Part shown: positions 1-5,514 of the stretch, in pieces
Position numbering within the stretch: position 1 is the stretch's first letter
Layout of the letters: every line of letters starts with the position of its first letter
From: an uncultured Methylobacillus sp.
Lineage (GTDB): Bacteria; Pseudomonadota; Gammaproteobacteria; Burkholderiales; Methylophilaceae
Assembly (NCBI GenBank): GCA_946481235.1
Contig: CAMLME010000126.1
Coordinates: forward strand, 1-5,514
Length of the DNA: 5,514 bases
Direction of reading: 5' to 3'
Program-made: the position numbers and the translations under genes
The notes under the pieces: generated by a model
What the model saw: the letters and a program-made list of their open reading frames with translations, nothing else
Database searches by the model: none
Told to the model about the DNA's origin: nothing

Positions 1-1887
1 CGCGACAGTCTGCTTGCCTGCGTTGAGTCCGACGAAGTGGCGTGGTCAGCCGGCAAGCCTGTCGAGACGATGGTGGCTGTGCATTTTCCCGAGATCGGCG
101 AGCGTGTATTCGAGGTATGCAAATCCCCGCTCTTCAATGCACAAGGCGACCGGCGTTCGCTGGTCATCCTGGGGCGCGACGTTACTGAAAGAATACGGTC
201 AGAGGAGCAGAGCAGCCTGTTTTCCCTGGTGCTTTCCAACACCAATGAAGCGGTGGCGATCACGGATGCCAACAACCGCATCCTGCTCGTCAATCATGCA
301 TTCGAACAGATCACGGGTTACAGCGCCAAAGAGGTCGTCGGCCGTAACCCGAGCATTCTTTCATCAGGCCGCCACGACCAGGATTTTTATAATGCATTGT
401 GGCACCAGCTCAGGATGGAGGGCATCTGGCGAGGTGAAATCTGGGATCGCCGGAAGAATGGTGAAATCTACCCAAAATGGCTGGATATCAGCACCGTGCG
501 CGATGGCACAGGCAAGGTGACCAACTTCATCGGCATCTTCTCGGATATTTCCGACCGCAAGGCCATTGAGGCTCAGCTGCAATTTCTCGCCTATCACGAT
601 CCCCTCACCAAGCTGCCGAATCGCCTGCTGTTACGGGATCGCTTCGAACAGGCACGGCATTCGGTCGCTCGGGATGATGTTGAAAGCTGGGTGGCAATGC
701 TGTTTCTCGATCTCGACCAGTTCAAGAGTATTAACGATACCTTGGGTCACGTGTTGGGAGACCAGCTGCTGCTGGGTGTCGCCGAAAGGCTGAAGGGCTG
801 TGTGCGCGAGACTGACACGATCAGTCGTCTGGGTGGCGATGAATTCGTCATCCTGCTGGCTGACGTGACCGATCTTGGTATCGTGTCGGTGGTAGCGCAA
901 AAGATACTCGACCGGCTTGAGGATCCGTTCGATATCCATGGGCATGTCCTGAATACTTCGTTCAGCATCGGTATCGGCATCTACCCCGAGGATGGCGAGG
1001 ATTTCGATACGCTGATGAAGGTCGCCGATACGGCGATGTATTACGCGAAAGACGCCGGGCGCAATGCCTACCGCTTTTATACCGAGCAGATGAATATACA
1101 GGCGATGGAACGCCTGCACTTGAAGAACGACCTGCATCAGGCGCTCAAGAATGGCGAGTTCATGCTGCATTACCAGCCGCAGCTAGACCTTGCCACCGGC
1201 AGGATTGTTGGCCTCGAGGCATTGATTCGCTGGAACAACTCGGAACACGGTCTGATCATGCCGGGGAAATTCATCCCTGTTGCCGAGGAAAGCGGCCTGA
1301 TCGTGCAGATTGGTGAGTGGGTGCTGCGCGAGGTTTGCCGTCAGCAACGACTCTGGCAGGATGCCGGCTTCGAACCGCTGACGGTGGCTGTCAATCTTTC
1401 GGCCATCCAGTTCCGGCGCGGTGATATTGCCAATACGGTAATCAACATCGTGCGAAGTGCCGGCATCGCACCGCAATGGCTGGAGCTGGAGCTGACCGAA
1501 TCGATCCTGATCCAAGATGTCGAGCGCACATTAAGCATGGTCGAGCAGTTGAAGGCAGCCGGTCTTAGCCTGTCCATCGACGACTTCGGTACCGGCTACT
1601 CCAGCCTCGCCTACCTGAAACGTTTCAAGGTGGACAAGCTCAAGATCGACCAGTCGTTCATCCGTAATATTGAAGTAGATCCCGACGATGCTGCCATTGT
1701 CCGTTCCATCATCCAGATGGCGCATGGTCTCAATCTCGTGGTGATCGCAGAGGGCGTGGAAAGCGACAAGCAGCTGGCCATCCTGCGCAATTACGGCTGT
1801 GACGAAGTGCAAGGGTATTTTTTCAGCCACCCTTTGCCAGCGGAGAAAGTCGTCAGATTTCTTGAAGAATGCAGGGTCGTATCCTGA
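1..1887 (+). CDS. PAS-GGDEF-EAL cyclic-di-GMP synthase/phosphodiesterase, 5'-truncated by window edge
   Basis: The reading frame is open from base 1, so the true start lies upstream; a GTG at 37 is only an internal Val codon. The 628 visible residues are the tail of one PAS domain (about 1-65, ending in RDVTERI), a complete PAS (about 70-190), GGDEF (about 195-365) and EAL (about 370-620). The GGDEF active-site motif is intact (bases 832-846). An RETD inhibitory I-site (805-816) lies exactly five residues before it, so product feedback inhibition is likely. The EAL domain keeps EAL (1216-1224), ELTES, DDFGTGYSS (from 1579), LKID, AEGVES and the final QGY, the metal- and substrate-binding set of active phosphodiesterases. 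Both making and breaking cyclic-di-GMP are thus possible; which dominates cannot be told from sequence. No membrane segment is visible in this part, and the missing N-terminus may hold further sensor domains. The gene converges with the lysR-type gene and shows no operon link to it. Confidence 0.95.
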   Translation, partial: RDSLLACVESDEVAWSAGKPVETMVAVHFPEIGERVFEVCKSPLFNAQGDRRSLVILGRDVTERIRSEEQSSLFSLVLSNTNEAVAITDANNRILLVNHAFEQITGYSAKEVVGRNPSILSSGRHDQDFYNALWHQLRMEGIWRGEIWDRRKNGEIYPKWLDISTVRDGTGKVTNFIGIFSDISDRKAIEAQLQFLAYHDPLTKLPNRLLLRDRFEQARHSVARDDVESWVAMLFLDLDQFKSINDTLGHVLGDQLLLGVAERLKGCVRETDTISRLGGDEFVILLADVTDLGIVSVVAQKILDRLEDPFDIHGHVLNTSFSIGIGIYPEDGEDFDTLMKVADTAMYYAKDAGRNAYRFYTEQMNIQAMERLHLKNDLHQALKNGEFMLHYQPQLDLATGRIVGLEALIRWNNSEHGLIMPGKFIPVAEESGLIVQIGEWVLREVCRQQRLWQDAGFEPLTVAVNLSAIQFRRGDIANTVINIVRSAGIAPQWLELELTESILIQDVERTLSMVEQLKAAGLSLSIDDFGTGYSSLAYLKRFKVDKLKIDQSFIRNIEVDPDDAAIVRSIIQMAHGLNLVVIAEGVESDKQLAILRNYGCDEVQGYFFSHPLPAEKVVRFLEECRVVS

Positions 1888-1908
1888 TCTGCGGATAATG
1901 TTGCCGTC

Positions 1909-1926
1909 AAAGGAATCTGCCTTTTT
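1909..1926. terminator. Weak hairpin with T-run between convergent genes
   Basis: AAAGG (1909-1913) can pair with CCTTT (1920-1924) around a 6-base loop, and the T-run continues to 1926. It sits 22 bases after the stop of the cyclic-di-GMP gene and just before the stop of the convergent lysR-type gene, where a terminator is expected. The stem is only five pairs, three of them A-T, and the T-run overlaps its 3' arm, so this is a weak candidate. No better hairpin was found in the 43-base gap. Confidence 0.25.
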
Positions 1927-1930
1927 AGAT

Positions 1931-2863
1931 CTACCCGCGCTGTGGATAGGTCGAGCGAGTCTGCACCAGGTCGCTGCTGTCGAAGACTTCGGCTACCCAA
2001 TCGATGAACGCCCGCACCTTGGAAGAAAGGTGGCGATTCTGCGGATAAAGCGCGTAAATGGGTAGGTTTTCCGACAGATAGGTTCCCAACACAATGACCA
2101 GCTCGCCGGAAGCAATATGGTCCTGCACCATGAAGGTCGGCAACTGTGCGATTCCGGCGCCGGCCAGGGCGGCCGCCACGCAAGCGTCGCCGTCATTCAG
2201 CATCAGGCGGTTATGGCCGGTGATGACGGTTTTGGCGCCATCTTTGGTAAAGTCGAATTCGAAGATTTTCCCGGTCTTTGATGAGAAATAATGGACAGCC
2301 ATGTGGCGCTCAATGTCGGTCGGCTTCTCGGGCATGCCATATTCCGCCAGGTAAGCCGGGCTGGCGCACGTCACGAACTTGAGCGAGCCGACACGACGAG
2401 CGACTAGCGATAAATCGGTCAACTCGCCGCCGCGAATCACGCAATCCACCCCTTCTTCCAATAAGTCTACCGGTCGATCGTTGCAGCCGACTTCCAATGC
2501 TATTTCGGGATAGCGCCTGAAGAAGTCCTGTAGTGCGGGGATGAGTATCCGCCTGCCGATGGAGCCGGGTACGTCCACTCGCAGGCGGCCCTTGGGGCTG
2601 GCCGTGGCCTGACTGACCAGCGTTTCCGTTTCCTCCAATTCCTGCAGCAAGCGCACAGCGCGTTCATAGTAGGCCGCGCCATCCGTGGTGACGCTGACAT
2701 GCCGGGTTGTGCGATTAAGCAGCTTTACGCGCAAGCGGGCTTCGAGCGATTGCACCTGTGCCGAAACAGTGGTCTTGGGCAGGTTCAATGACAGTGCTGC
2801 CTTGGTGAAGCTCGCCAATTCCACGACTCGAGTAAAAGCCAGCATGGCATCGAAGCGATCCAT
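1931..2863 (-). CDS. LysR-family transcriptional regulator, CrgA/DmlR-like subgroup
   Basis: This 310-residue protein has the usual length and two-part layout of LysR regulators. The N-terminal winged helix-turn-helix spans about residues 1-60 (MDRFDAMLAFTRVVELASFT start, then SLEARLRVKLLNRTTR). A linker helix rich in Glu follows (about 62-88), then a periplasmic-binding-protein-like effector domain from about 92 to 295. Segments such as DRPVDLLEEGVDCVIRGGEL and SLVARRVG are typical of the CrgA/DmlR-like group, which often controls a divergent oxidoreductase gene. The ATG at 2863 is chosen because it gives the canonical N-terminus and has an AGAGGA ribosome-binding site at 2868-2873, five to six bases upstream. 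It most likely binds the divergent intergenic region, controls the SDR-hydrolase-efflux genes and represses itself. The effector is unknown; a small aromatic or electrophilic compound is a guess from the neighbours. Confidence 0.93.
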   Translation of the reverse strand: MDRFDAMLAFTRVVELASFTKAALSLNLPKTTVSAQVQSLEARLRVKLLNRTTRHVSVTTDGAAYYERAVRLLQELEETETLVSQATASPKGRLRVDVPGSIGRRILIPALQDFFRRYPEIALEVGCNDRPVDLLEEGVDCVIRGGELTDLSLVARRVGSLKFVTCASPAYLAEYGMPEKPTDIERHMAVHYFSSKTGKIFEFDFTKDGAKTVITGHNRLMLNDGDACVAAALAGAGIAQLPTFMVQDHIASGELVIVLGTYLSENLPIYALYPQNRHLSSKVRAFIDWVAEVFDSSDLVQTRSTYPQRG

Positions 2864-2884
2864 AGATTCCTCTCAAAGTTTTAT

Positions 2885-2903
2885 TGTCCATTTTAAATGG
2901 ACA
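2885..2903. promoter_or_regulatory. Perfect 19-bp palindrome, probable operator of the LysR-type regulator
   Basis: The sequence is TGTCCATTT-T-AAATGGACA: two perfect 9-base arms around one central base. Its near edge is 22 bases upstream of the lysR start codon, and its centre (2894) is about 65 bases upstream of the transcription start inferred for the SDR promoter. That is the usual place of the LysR recognition site, and a protein bound here would also cover the likely lysR -10. The dyad is clear from sequence; that the neighbouring regulator binds it is inference. Confidence 0.6.
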
Positions 2904-2919
2904 GTATTTCTAATATTAC
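2890..2919 (-). promoter_or_regulatory. Possible lysR promoter inside the palindrome
   Basis: On the - strand TAAAAT (2895-2890) matches the sigma-70 -10 box at five of six positions. A poor -35 (GTAATA, 2919-2914) lies 18 bases upstream of it. Transcription would start near 2883, giving a leader of about 20 bases that contains the AGAGGA ribosome-binding site. The -10 falls inside the 19-bp palindrome, which fits self-repression. The weak -35 keeps confidence low. Confidence 0.3.
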
Positions 2920-2923
2920 CGTA

Positions 2924-2952
2924 TTTATCTAGATCTATTGCATAGATATAGT
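2924..2952 (+). promoter_or_regulatory. Candidate sigma-70 promoter for the SDR-hydrolase-efflux genes
   Basis: TATAGT (2947-2952) matches the -10 consensus at five of six positions, with TTTATC (2924-2929, three of six) 17 bases upstream. Transcription would start near 2959, leaving a leader of about 38 bases that carries the AAGGAG ribosome-binding site at 2983-2988. A good -10 with a poor -35 is typical of promoters needing an activator, which suits a LysR-type regulator. Confidence 0.4.
2933..2947. promoter_or_regulatory. ATC-N9-GAT dyad, possible second LysR-family site
   Basis: ATCTAT-TGC-ATAGAT is a dyad with six-base arms and a three-base centre. It fits both the general LysR box T-N11-A (T2934, A2946) and the nod-box form ATC-N9-GAT known from NodD and MexT sites. 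It overlaps the spacer and the first base of the proposed -10 of the SDR promoter, where the second (activation) site of LysR regulators usually lies. Its sequence differs from the 19-bp palindrome, and short AT-rich dyads occur by chance, so the role is uncertain. Confidence 0.35.
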
Positions 2953-2996
2953 TTGCACAGCTTCAAACATCTCTCATTGTTCAAGGAGTACATAGC

Positions 2997-3752
2997 ATGG
3001 CTAACAAACTCGCAAACAAAGTTGCCGTCGTCACGGGCGCATCCAAAGGCATAGGCGCTGCCATTGCCAAGCTTTATGCAGCAGAAGGCGCATCCGTTGT
3101 CGTCAATTATTCCTCCAGCAAGGCCGGTGCCGAGCAGGTAGTAGCGGACATCGTTGGCGCTGGCGGCAAGGCGATTGCGGTACAGGCCAATGTCGCCAAC
3201 AAGGCCGATATCGAAAAGCTGTTCGCGCAAGCCACCAAGGCCTACGGCAAGGTGGACATCCTCGTCAACAATGCCGGCATCTATGAATTTTCGCCGCTGG
3301 AAGACGTCACCGAAGAGCACTTTCACAAGCAGTTCAACCTCAATGTGCTGGGCCTGATCCTCACCACGCAGGAAGCCGTCAAGCATTTCACCGAGGCGGG
3401 CGGCAGCATCGTCAACATCAGTTCGCTGGTGTCGGGCACCTTCGCCCCTGCAACCGGCGCGGTCTACAGCGCGACCAAGGCCGCTGTCGATGCGGTCACG
3501 CGCTCCCTCTCCAAAGAACTGGGCCCGCGCAAAATCCGCGTCAATGCCATCAACCCCGGCATGGTGGAAACCGAAGGCCTGCATAGCGTCGGTTTCGCCG
3601 AGGGCGAGTTCCGTACGTCCATCGAGAGCCAGACACCATTGGGCCGCATCGGCCAGGTTCAGGATATCGCTCCGGCCGCCGTCTTTCTGGCATCCGACGA
3701 TGCCGCCTGGATCACCGGTGAGGCGCTGTACATCGCCGGTGGGTTGCGCTGA
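2997..3752 (+). CDS. Short-chain dehydrogenase/reductase (classical SDR, FabG-like)
   Basis: This cytoplasmic 251-residue protein has the full set of classical SDR motifs: the nucleotide-binding TGASKGIG (13-20), NNAG (91-94), Asn116, and catalytic Ser143, Tyr157 and Lys161 (YSATK). The NPG segment (186-188) follows, and the C-terminus ends in AGGLR. After the second beta strand there is NYSSSK rather than an acidic residue, which favours NADPH over NADH. It should reduce a carbonyl or oxidise an alcohol; the substrate cannot be read from sequence. It resembles the 3-oxoacyl-ACP reductase and glucose-dehydrogenase-like groups, but the setting beside a LysR regulator and an efflux pump suggests detoxification rather than fatty-acid synthesis. 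The ATG is supported by AAGGAG at 2983-2988, eight bases upstream. It is the first gene of the unit, and the next start lies 30 bases beyond its stop. Confidence 0.93.
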   Translation: MANKLANKVAVVTGASKGIGAAIAKLYAAEGASVVVNYSSSKAGAEQVVADIVGAGGKAIAVQANVANKADIEKLFAQATKAYGKVDILVNNAGIYEFSPLEDVTEEHFHKQFNLNVLGLILTTQEAVKHFTEAGGSIVNISSLVSGTFAPATGAVYSATKAAVDAVTRSLSKELGPRKIRVNAINPGMVETEGLHSVGFAEGEFRTSIESQTPLGRIGQVQDIAPAAVFLASDDAAWITGEALYIAGGLR

Positions 3753-3782
3753 ACGAGTGAAATACACCGATAAGGCATCACC

Positions 3783-4592
3783 ATGGAACCGACATTGAAC
3801 ATTACCGACAGCACAGGCATGCCCTGGACCACCGGGTTTGCCTCGCAGCAGACTGACGAGAAAGTGGGGCTGCGCGTTTACGGCAAAGCCGAACGCGCGG
3901 TTCCGCTTCCGGTGATGCTGTATTTCCATGGAGGCTTGTTTAATTGCGGTAGCGTCGAAGATGCCGCCGGCCTGGCACGCAGACTGGCCAGCGAGGCTGT
4001 CATGGTTTGCGTGGATTACCCGCTCGCGCCAAAACTGCATTTTCCCGCGACGGTGGAGCTCGCCTTCGAGGCGCTGCTGTGGACTGCGGCGCATGCGCCT
4101 GAGCTCGGTGCCGATGCCACCCGCATCATCGTCGCCGGGGATCAGGCCGGCGGCAATCTGGCCGCCGTTGTAGCCATGATGGCGCGCGACCGCGGTCTCC
4201 GGGTCGACCACGCCAAGCTGCGAGGTCAGGTGCTGATCAGCCCCATGCTCGATCCGCAGCAGGCAACCCGCTCCATGCAGAAAGCCGATGATTGCCCGTG
4301 CCGCAAGGCTTGGAGCGATTACCTGCCATGCGCCAGCGATGCGATGCATCCCTATGCTGCGCCCGCCACTTCGCGACGTTTGGGCGGCTTGGCGCCGGCG
4401 CTCATCGTCAGCGCAGAACTCGATCCATTGCGCGACGAGGCCGAGCAGTACGCCGCCAAACTGATTGCCGCGGGCGTGCCGGTGCAGATGCGCCGCATCG
4501 AAGGCGCCCAAGGCAAATTGGCCCAACCCGAACATCCCGGTTTCGATCAAGTCGTGCAGGTCGTCAGCCAGTTTGTGGCCGACGCTGCATAA
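3783..4592 (+). CDS. Alpha/beta-hydrolase-fold protein (HSL type, LlpE-like), catalytic Ser and His apparently lost
   Basis: This 269-residue protein has the layout of the hormone-sensitive-lipase esterases: an oxyanion-hole motif HGGLF (49-53, usually HGGG), DYPLAP (79-84, usually DYRLAP), a nucleophile-elbow region, and LDPLRDE (213-219) with the acid residue Asp214. The elbow reads AGDQAGGNL instead of GDSAGGNL, so the nucleophile Ser is Gln121 (CAG, 4143-4145). The His expected in the late HGF motif is Gln243 (GAQGKL). With two of three triad residues gone, ester hydrolysis is unlikely, though His251 lies close by. The frame is intact and there is no sign of decay. No signal peptide is seen. 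AAGG at 3772-3775 lies seven bases before the ATG. The position just before an RND adaptor gene matches llpE, the lipase-like gene of the Burkholderia ceo and bpeEF efflux operons. A ligand-binding or regulatory role is inference. Three Cys residues (171, 173, 183) cluster in the region between the elbow and Asp214. Confidence 0.85.
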   Translation: MEPTLNITDSTGMPWTTGFASQQTDEKVGLRVYGKAERAVPLPVMLYFHGGLFNCGSVEDAAGLARRLASEAVMVCVDYPLAPKLHFPATVELAFEALLWTAAHAPELGADATRIIVAGDQAGGNLAAVVAMMARDRGLRVDHAKLRGQVLISPMLDPQQATRSMQKADDCPCRKAWSDYLPCASDAMHPYAAPATSRRLGGLAPALIVSAELDPLRDEAEQYAAKLIAAGVPVQMRRIEGAQGKLAQPEHPGFDQVVQVVSQFVADAA

Positions 4593-4633
4593 ATCATTTA
4601 TCCAACTTTCGTATCCATCGCAGGGAGTCAATC

Positions 4634-5514
4634 ATGGAAACCGCTACCCCCTTCTTTTCTCGCAAACTTGTCGTCGTAGCCATCGGCCTAGCACTGATCG
4701 GCACAGTCGCCGGTATGTCGCTCAACAGCGAAGCCGCCAAGCCGCAGACCGTTGCCGCAGCGCCCACGCCAGTTACGGTAGCGCCGGTATTCGAACGTTC
4801 CGTGATCGAATGGGACGATTTCTCCGGCCGTGTCGAAGCCATCGAATACGTGGAAATCCGGCCGCGCGTAGCCGGGACCATCGACGCGGTGCATTTCCGC
4901 GAAGGCCAGCTGGTCAGGAAGGGCGATCCGCTGTTCACCATCGATCCGCGCCCGTATGAGGCGGAGCTGGCGCGTGTCGAGGCAGAAAAAGCACAGGCGC
5001 AAGCAGCATTGGAACTGGCGCAAACCGAGCTCGAGCGCACGCGCCGCCTCGCCGACGAGCATGCAGTGGCACGGCGCGAACTGGACCAGCGCGCGAGCGC
5101 CGTGCTGGAAGCGGAAGCGCGTCTCAAGGGCACCGAAGCGGCGATCATGACCGCACGACTCAACCTGCAATACACGGCGATCACCGCGCCTGTCAGCGGC
5201 CGCGTCTCGCGTGCAGAGATTACTACCGGCAATCTTGTCGGCACCGGCCTCAATACCCCGTCGTTGACGACGCTGGTGTCGGTCTCGCCGATGTACATCA
5301 ATTTCGAAATCGACGAGCAGACCTTCCAGCGCTACGCGGCGCACGGCGCGGCCGGCAATTCCAATGTTGCCCGCATCCCGGTCGCGATCGGATTGAGCAA
5401 CGAGGACGGGTATCCCCACCGCGGCCAGTTGCAGGCATTCGACAATCGCGTCGATACCGCATCCGGCACGATCCGCGTGCGCGCCGTCGTCAACAATGCC
5501 GACAATCTGCTGAC
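4634..5514 (+). CDS. RND efflux periplasmic adaptor subunit, MexE/CeoA/BpeE-like, 3'-truncated by window edge
   Basis: The frame is open to the window end, giving 293 of an expected 400 or so residues. The N-terminus has a basic patch and a hydrophobic stretch (about 11-28), a signal peptide or membrane anchor. No Cys follows, so it lacks the lipobox of AcrA and MexA. Next come WDDFSGRVEA (60-69), the first lipoyl half with EIRPRVAGTI and EGQLVRKGDPLFTIDPRPYEAEL (74-112), an Ala/Glu/Arg-rich helical hairpin (about 108-178), and the second lipoyl half with TAITAPVSGRVSRAEITTGN (181-200). The start of the beta-barrel domain follows (from about 216). These motifs are closest to the MexE branch. 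The protein links an inner-membrane RND transporter to an outer-membrane channel; both genes are expected just downstream. AGGGAG at 4622-4627, six bases before the ATG, supports the start. The 41-base gap after the hydrolase-fold gene holds no evident terminator, so co-transcription is likely. Confidence 0.93.
   Translation, partial: METATPFFSRKLVVVAIGLALIGTVAGMSLNSEAAKPQTVAAAPTPVTVAPVFERSVIEWDDFSGRVEAIEYVEIRPRVAGTIDAVHFREGQLVRKGDPLFTIDPRPYEAELARVEAEKAQAQAALELAQTELERTRRLADEHAVARRELDQRASAVLEAEARLKGTEAAIMTARLNLQYTAITAPVSGRVSRAEITTGNLVGTGLNTPSLTTLVSVSPMYINFEIDEQTFQRYAAHGAAGNSNVARIPVAIGLSNEDGYPHRGQLQAFDNRVDTASGTIRVRAVVNNADNLL

Larger units (their letters stand above)
2997..5514 (+). other. Probable operon: SDR, LlpE-like protein, RND adaptor (continues past window)
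   Basis: The three + strand genes are separated by 30 and 41 bases, each with its own ribosome-binding site and no hairpin with T-run between them. One promoter candidate lies upstream, in the region shared with the divergent lysR-type gene. The order matches, with an added SDR, the salicylate-inducible llpE-ceoAB-opcM and the llpE-bpeEF-oprC loci of Burkholderia. The RND transporter and outer-membrane factor genes should follow beyond base 5514. Confidence 0.7.

Noticed and set aside
37..39. GTG as start of the cyclic-di-GMP gene
   Set aside because: The frame is open upstream to base 1 with PAS-like sequence, and no ribosome-binding site precedes the GTG, so the gene begins before the window.
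14..520. Open frame of 168 codons in a second + frame at the window start
   Set aside because: It overlaps the PAS-coding region in another frame, and the translation is low-complexity with many Arg, Ser and Trp residues.
1888..2048. 11-base direct repeat TCTGCGGATAA at 1888-1898 and 2038-2048
   Set aside because: One copy is in the gap after the cyclic-di-GMP gene and the other is inside the lysR coding region; two copies of this length without symmetry or regular spacing are probably chance.
2911..2918. Palindrome TAATATTA between the two dyads
   Set aside because: Eight bases of pure A and T in an AT-rich spacer are expected by chance, and no promoter spacing supports it as a -10.
2925..4631. 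Long open frame of 568 codons on the - strand across the SDR and hydrolase-fold genes
   Set aside because: It lies antisense to two genes with clear family motifs, its product is rich in Gly, Ala, Arg and His with no recognisable domain, and such frames arise from codon bias in GC-rich genes.
4594..5419. Two open frames on the - strand opposite the efflux adaptor gene
   Set aside because: Ser/Arg/Ala-rich translations without family motifs, fully antisense to a motif-supported adaptor gene.

Overview
The window reads as a stretch of ordinary proteobacterial chromosome, moderately GC-rich. The gene types and codon use fit a beta- or gammaproteobacterium, and a Burkholderiales- or Nitrosomonadales-like betaproteobacterium is my best guess. 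No RNA gene, insertion sequence, CRISPR array or integration site was seen. Five protein genes fill almost all of it. The first is cut off at its 5' end by the window edge and the last at its 3' end.

Left part (1-1887, + strand): the C-terminal 628 residues of a multidomain cyclic-di-GMP signalling protein, ordered as the tail of one PAS domain, a complete PAS, GGDEF and EAL. Both catalytic domains keep their signature residues. It converges with the next gene across a 43-base gap and shows no functional link to the rest.

Right part (1931-5514): a LysR-type regulator on the - strand is divergent from an apparent three-gene + strand transcription unit: a short-chain dehydrogenase/reductase (SDR), an alpha/beta-hydrolase-fold protein of the hormone-sensitive-lipase (HSL) type, and the periplasmic adaptor of a MexE/CeoA/BpeE-like RND efflux pump, whose gene runs off the window. 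The order LysR, lipase-like protein, RND adaptor resembles the llpE-ceoAB-opcM and llpE-bpeEF-oprC efflux loci of Burkholderia. Here an SDR gene is added at the promoter-proximal position, and the regulator looks like a different (CrgA/DmlR-like) LysR subgroup.

The 133-base divergent intergenic region is AT-rich and holds two dyads: a perfect 19-bp palindrome beside the lysR start and an ATC-N9-GAT (nod-box type) dyad near the likely SDR promoter. The simplest reading is a small-molecule-responsive detoxification unit: the regulator senses a toxic compound, the SDR reduces it or a related carbonyl, and the pump exports it.

The most notable point is the hydrolase-fold protein. The expected nucleophile Ser in the GDSAGG motif is Gln, and the His expected near the C-terminus is also Gln. 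It is therefore probably a non-catalytic pseudo-hydrolase kept inside an efflux operon.
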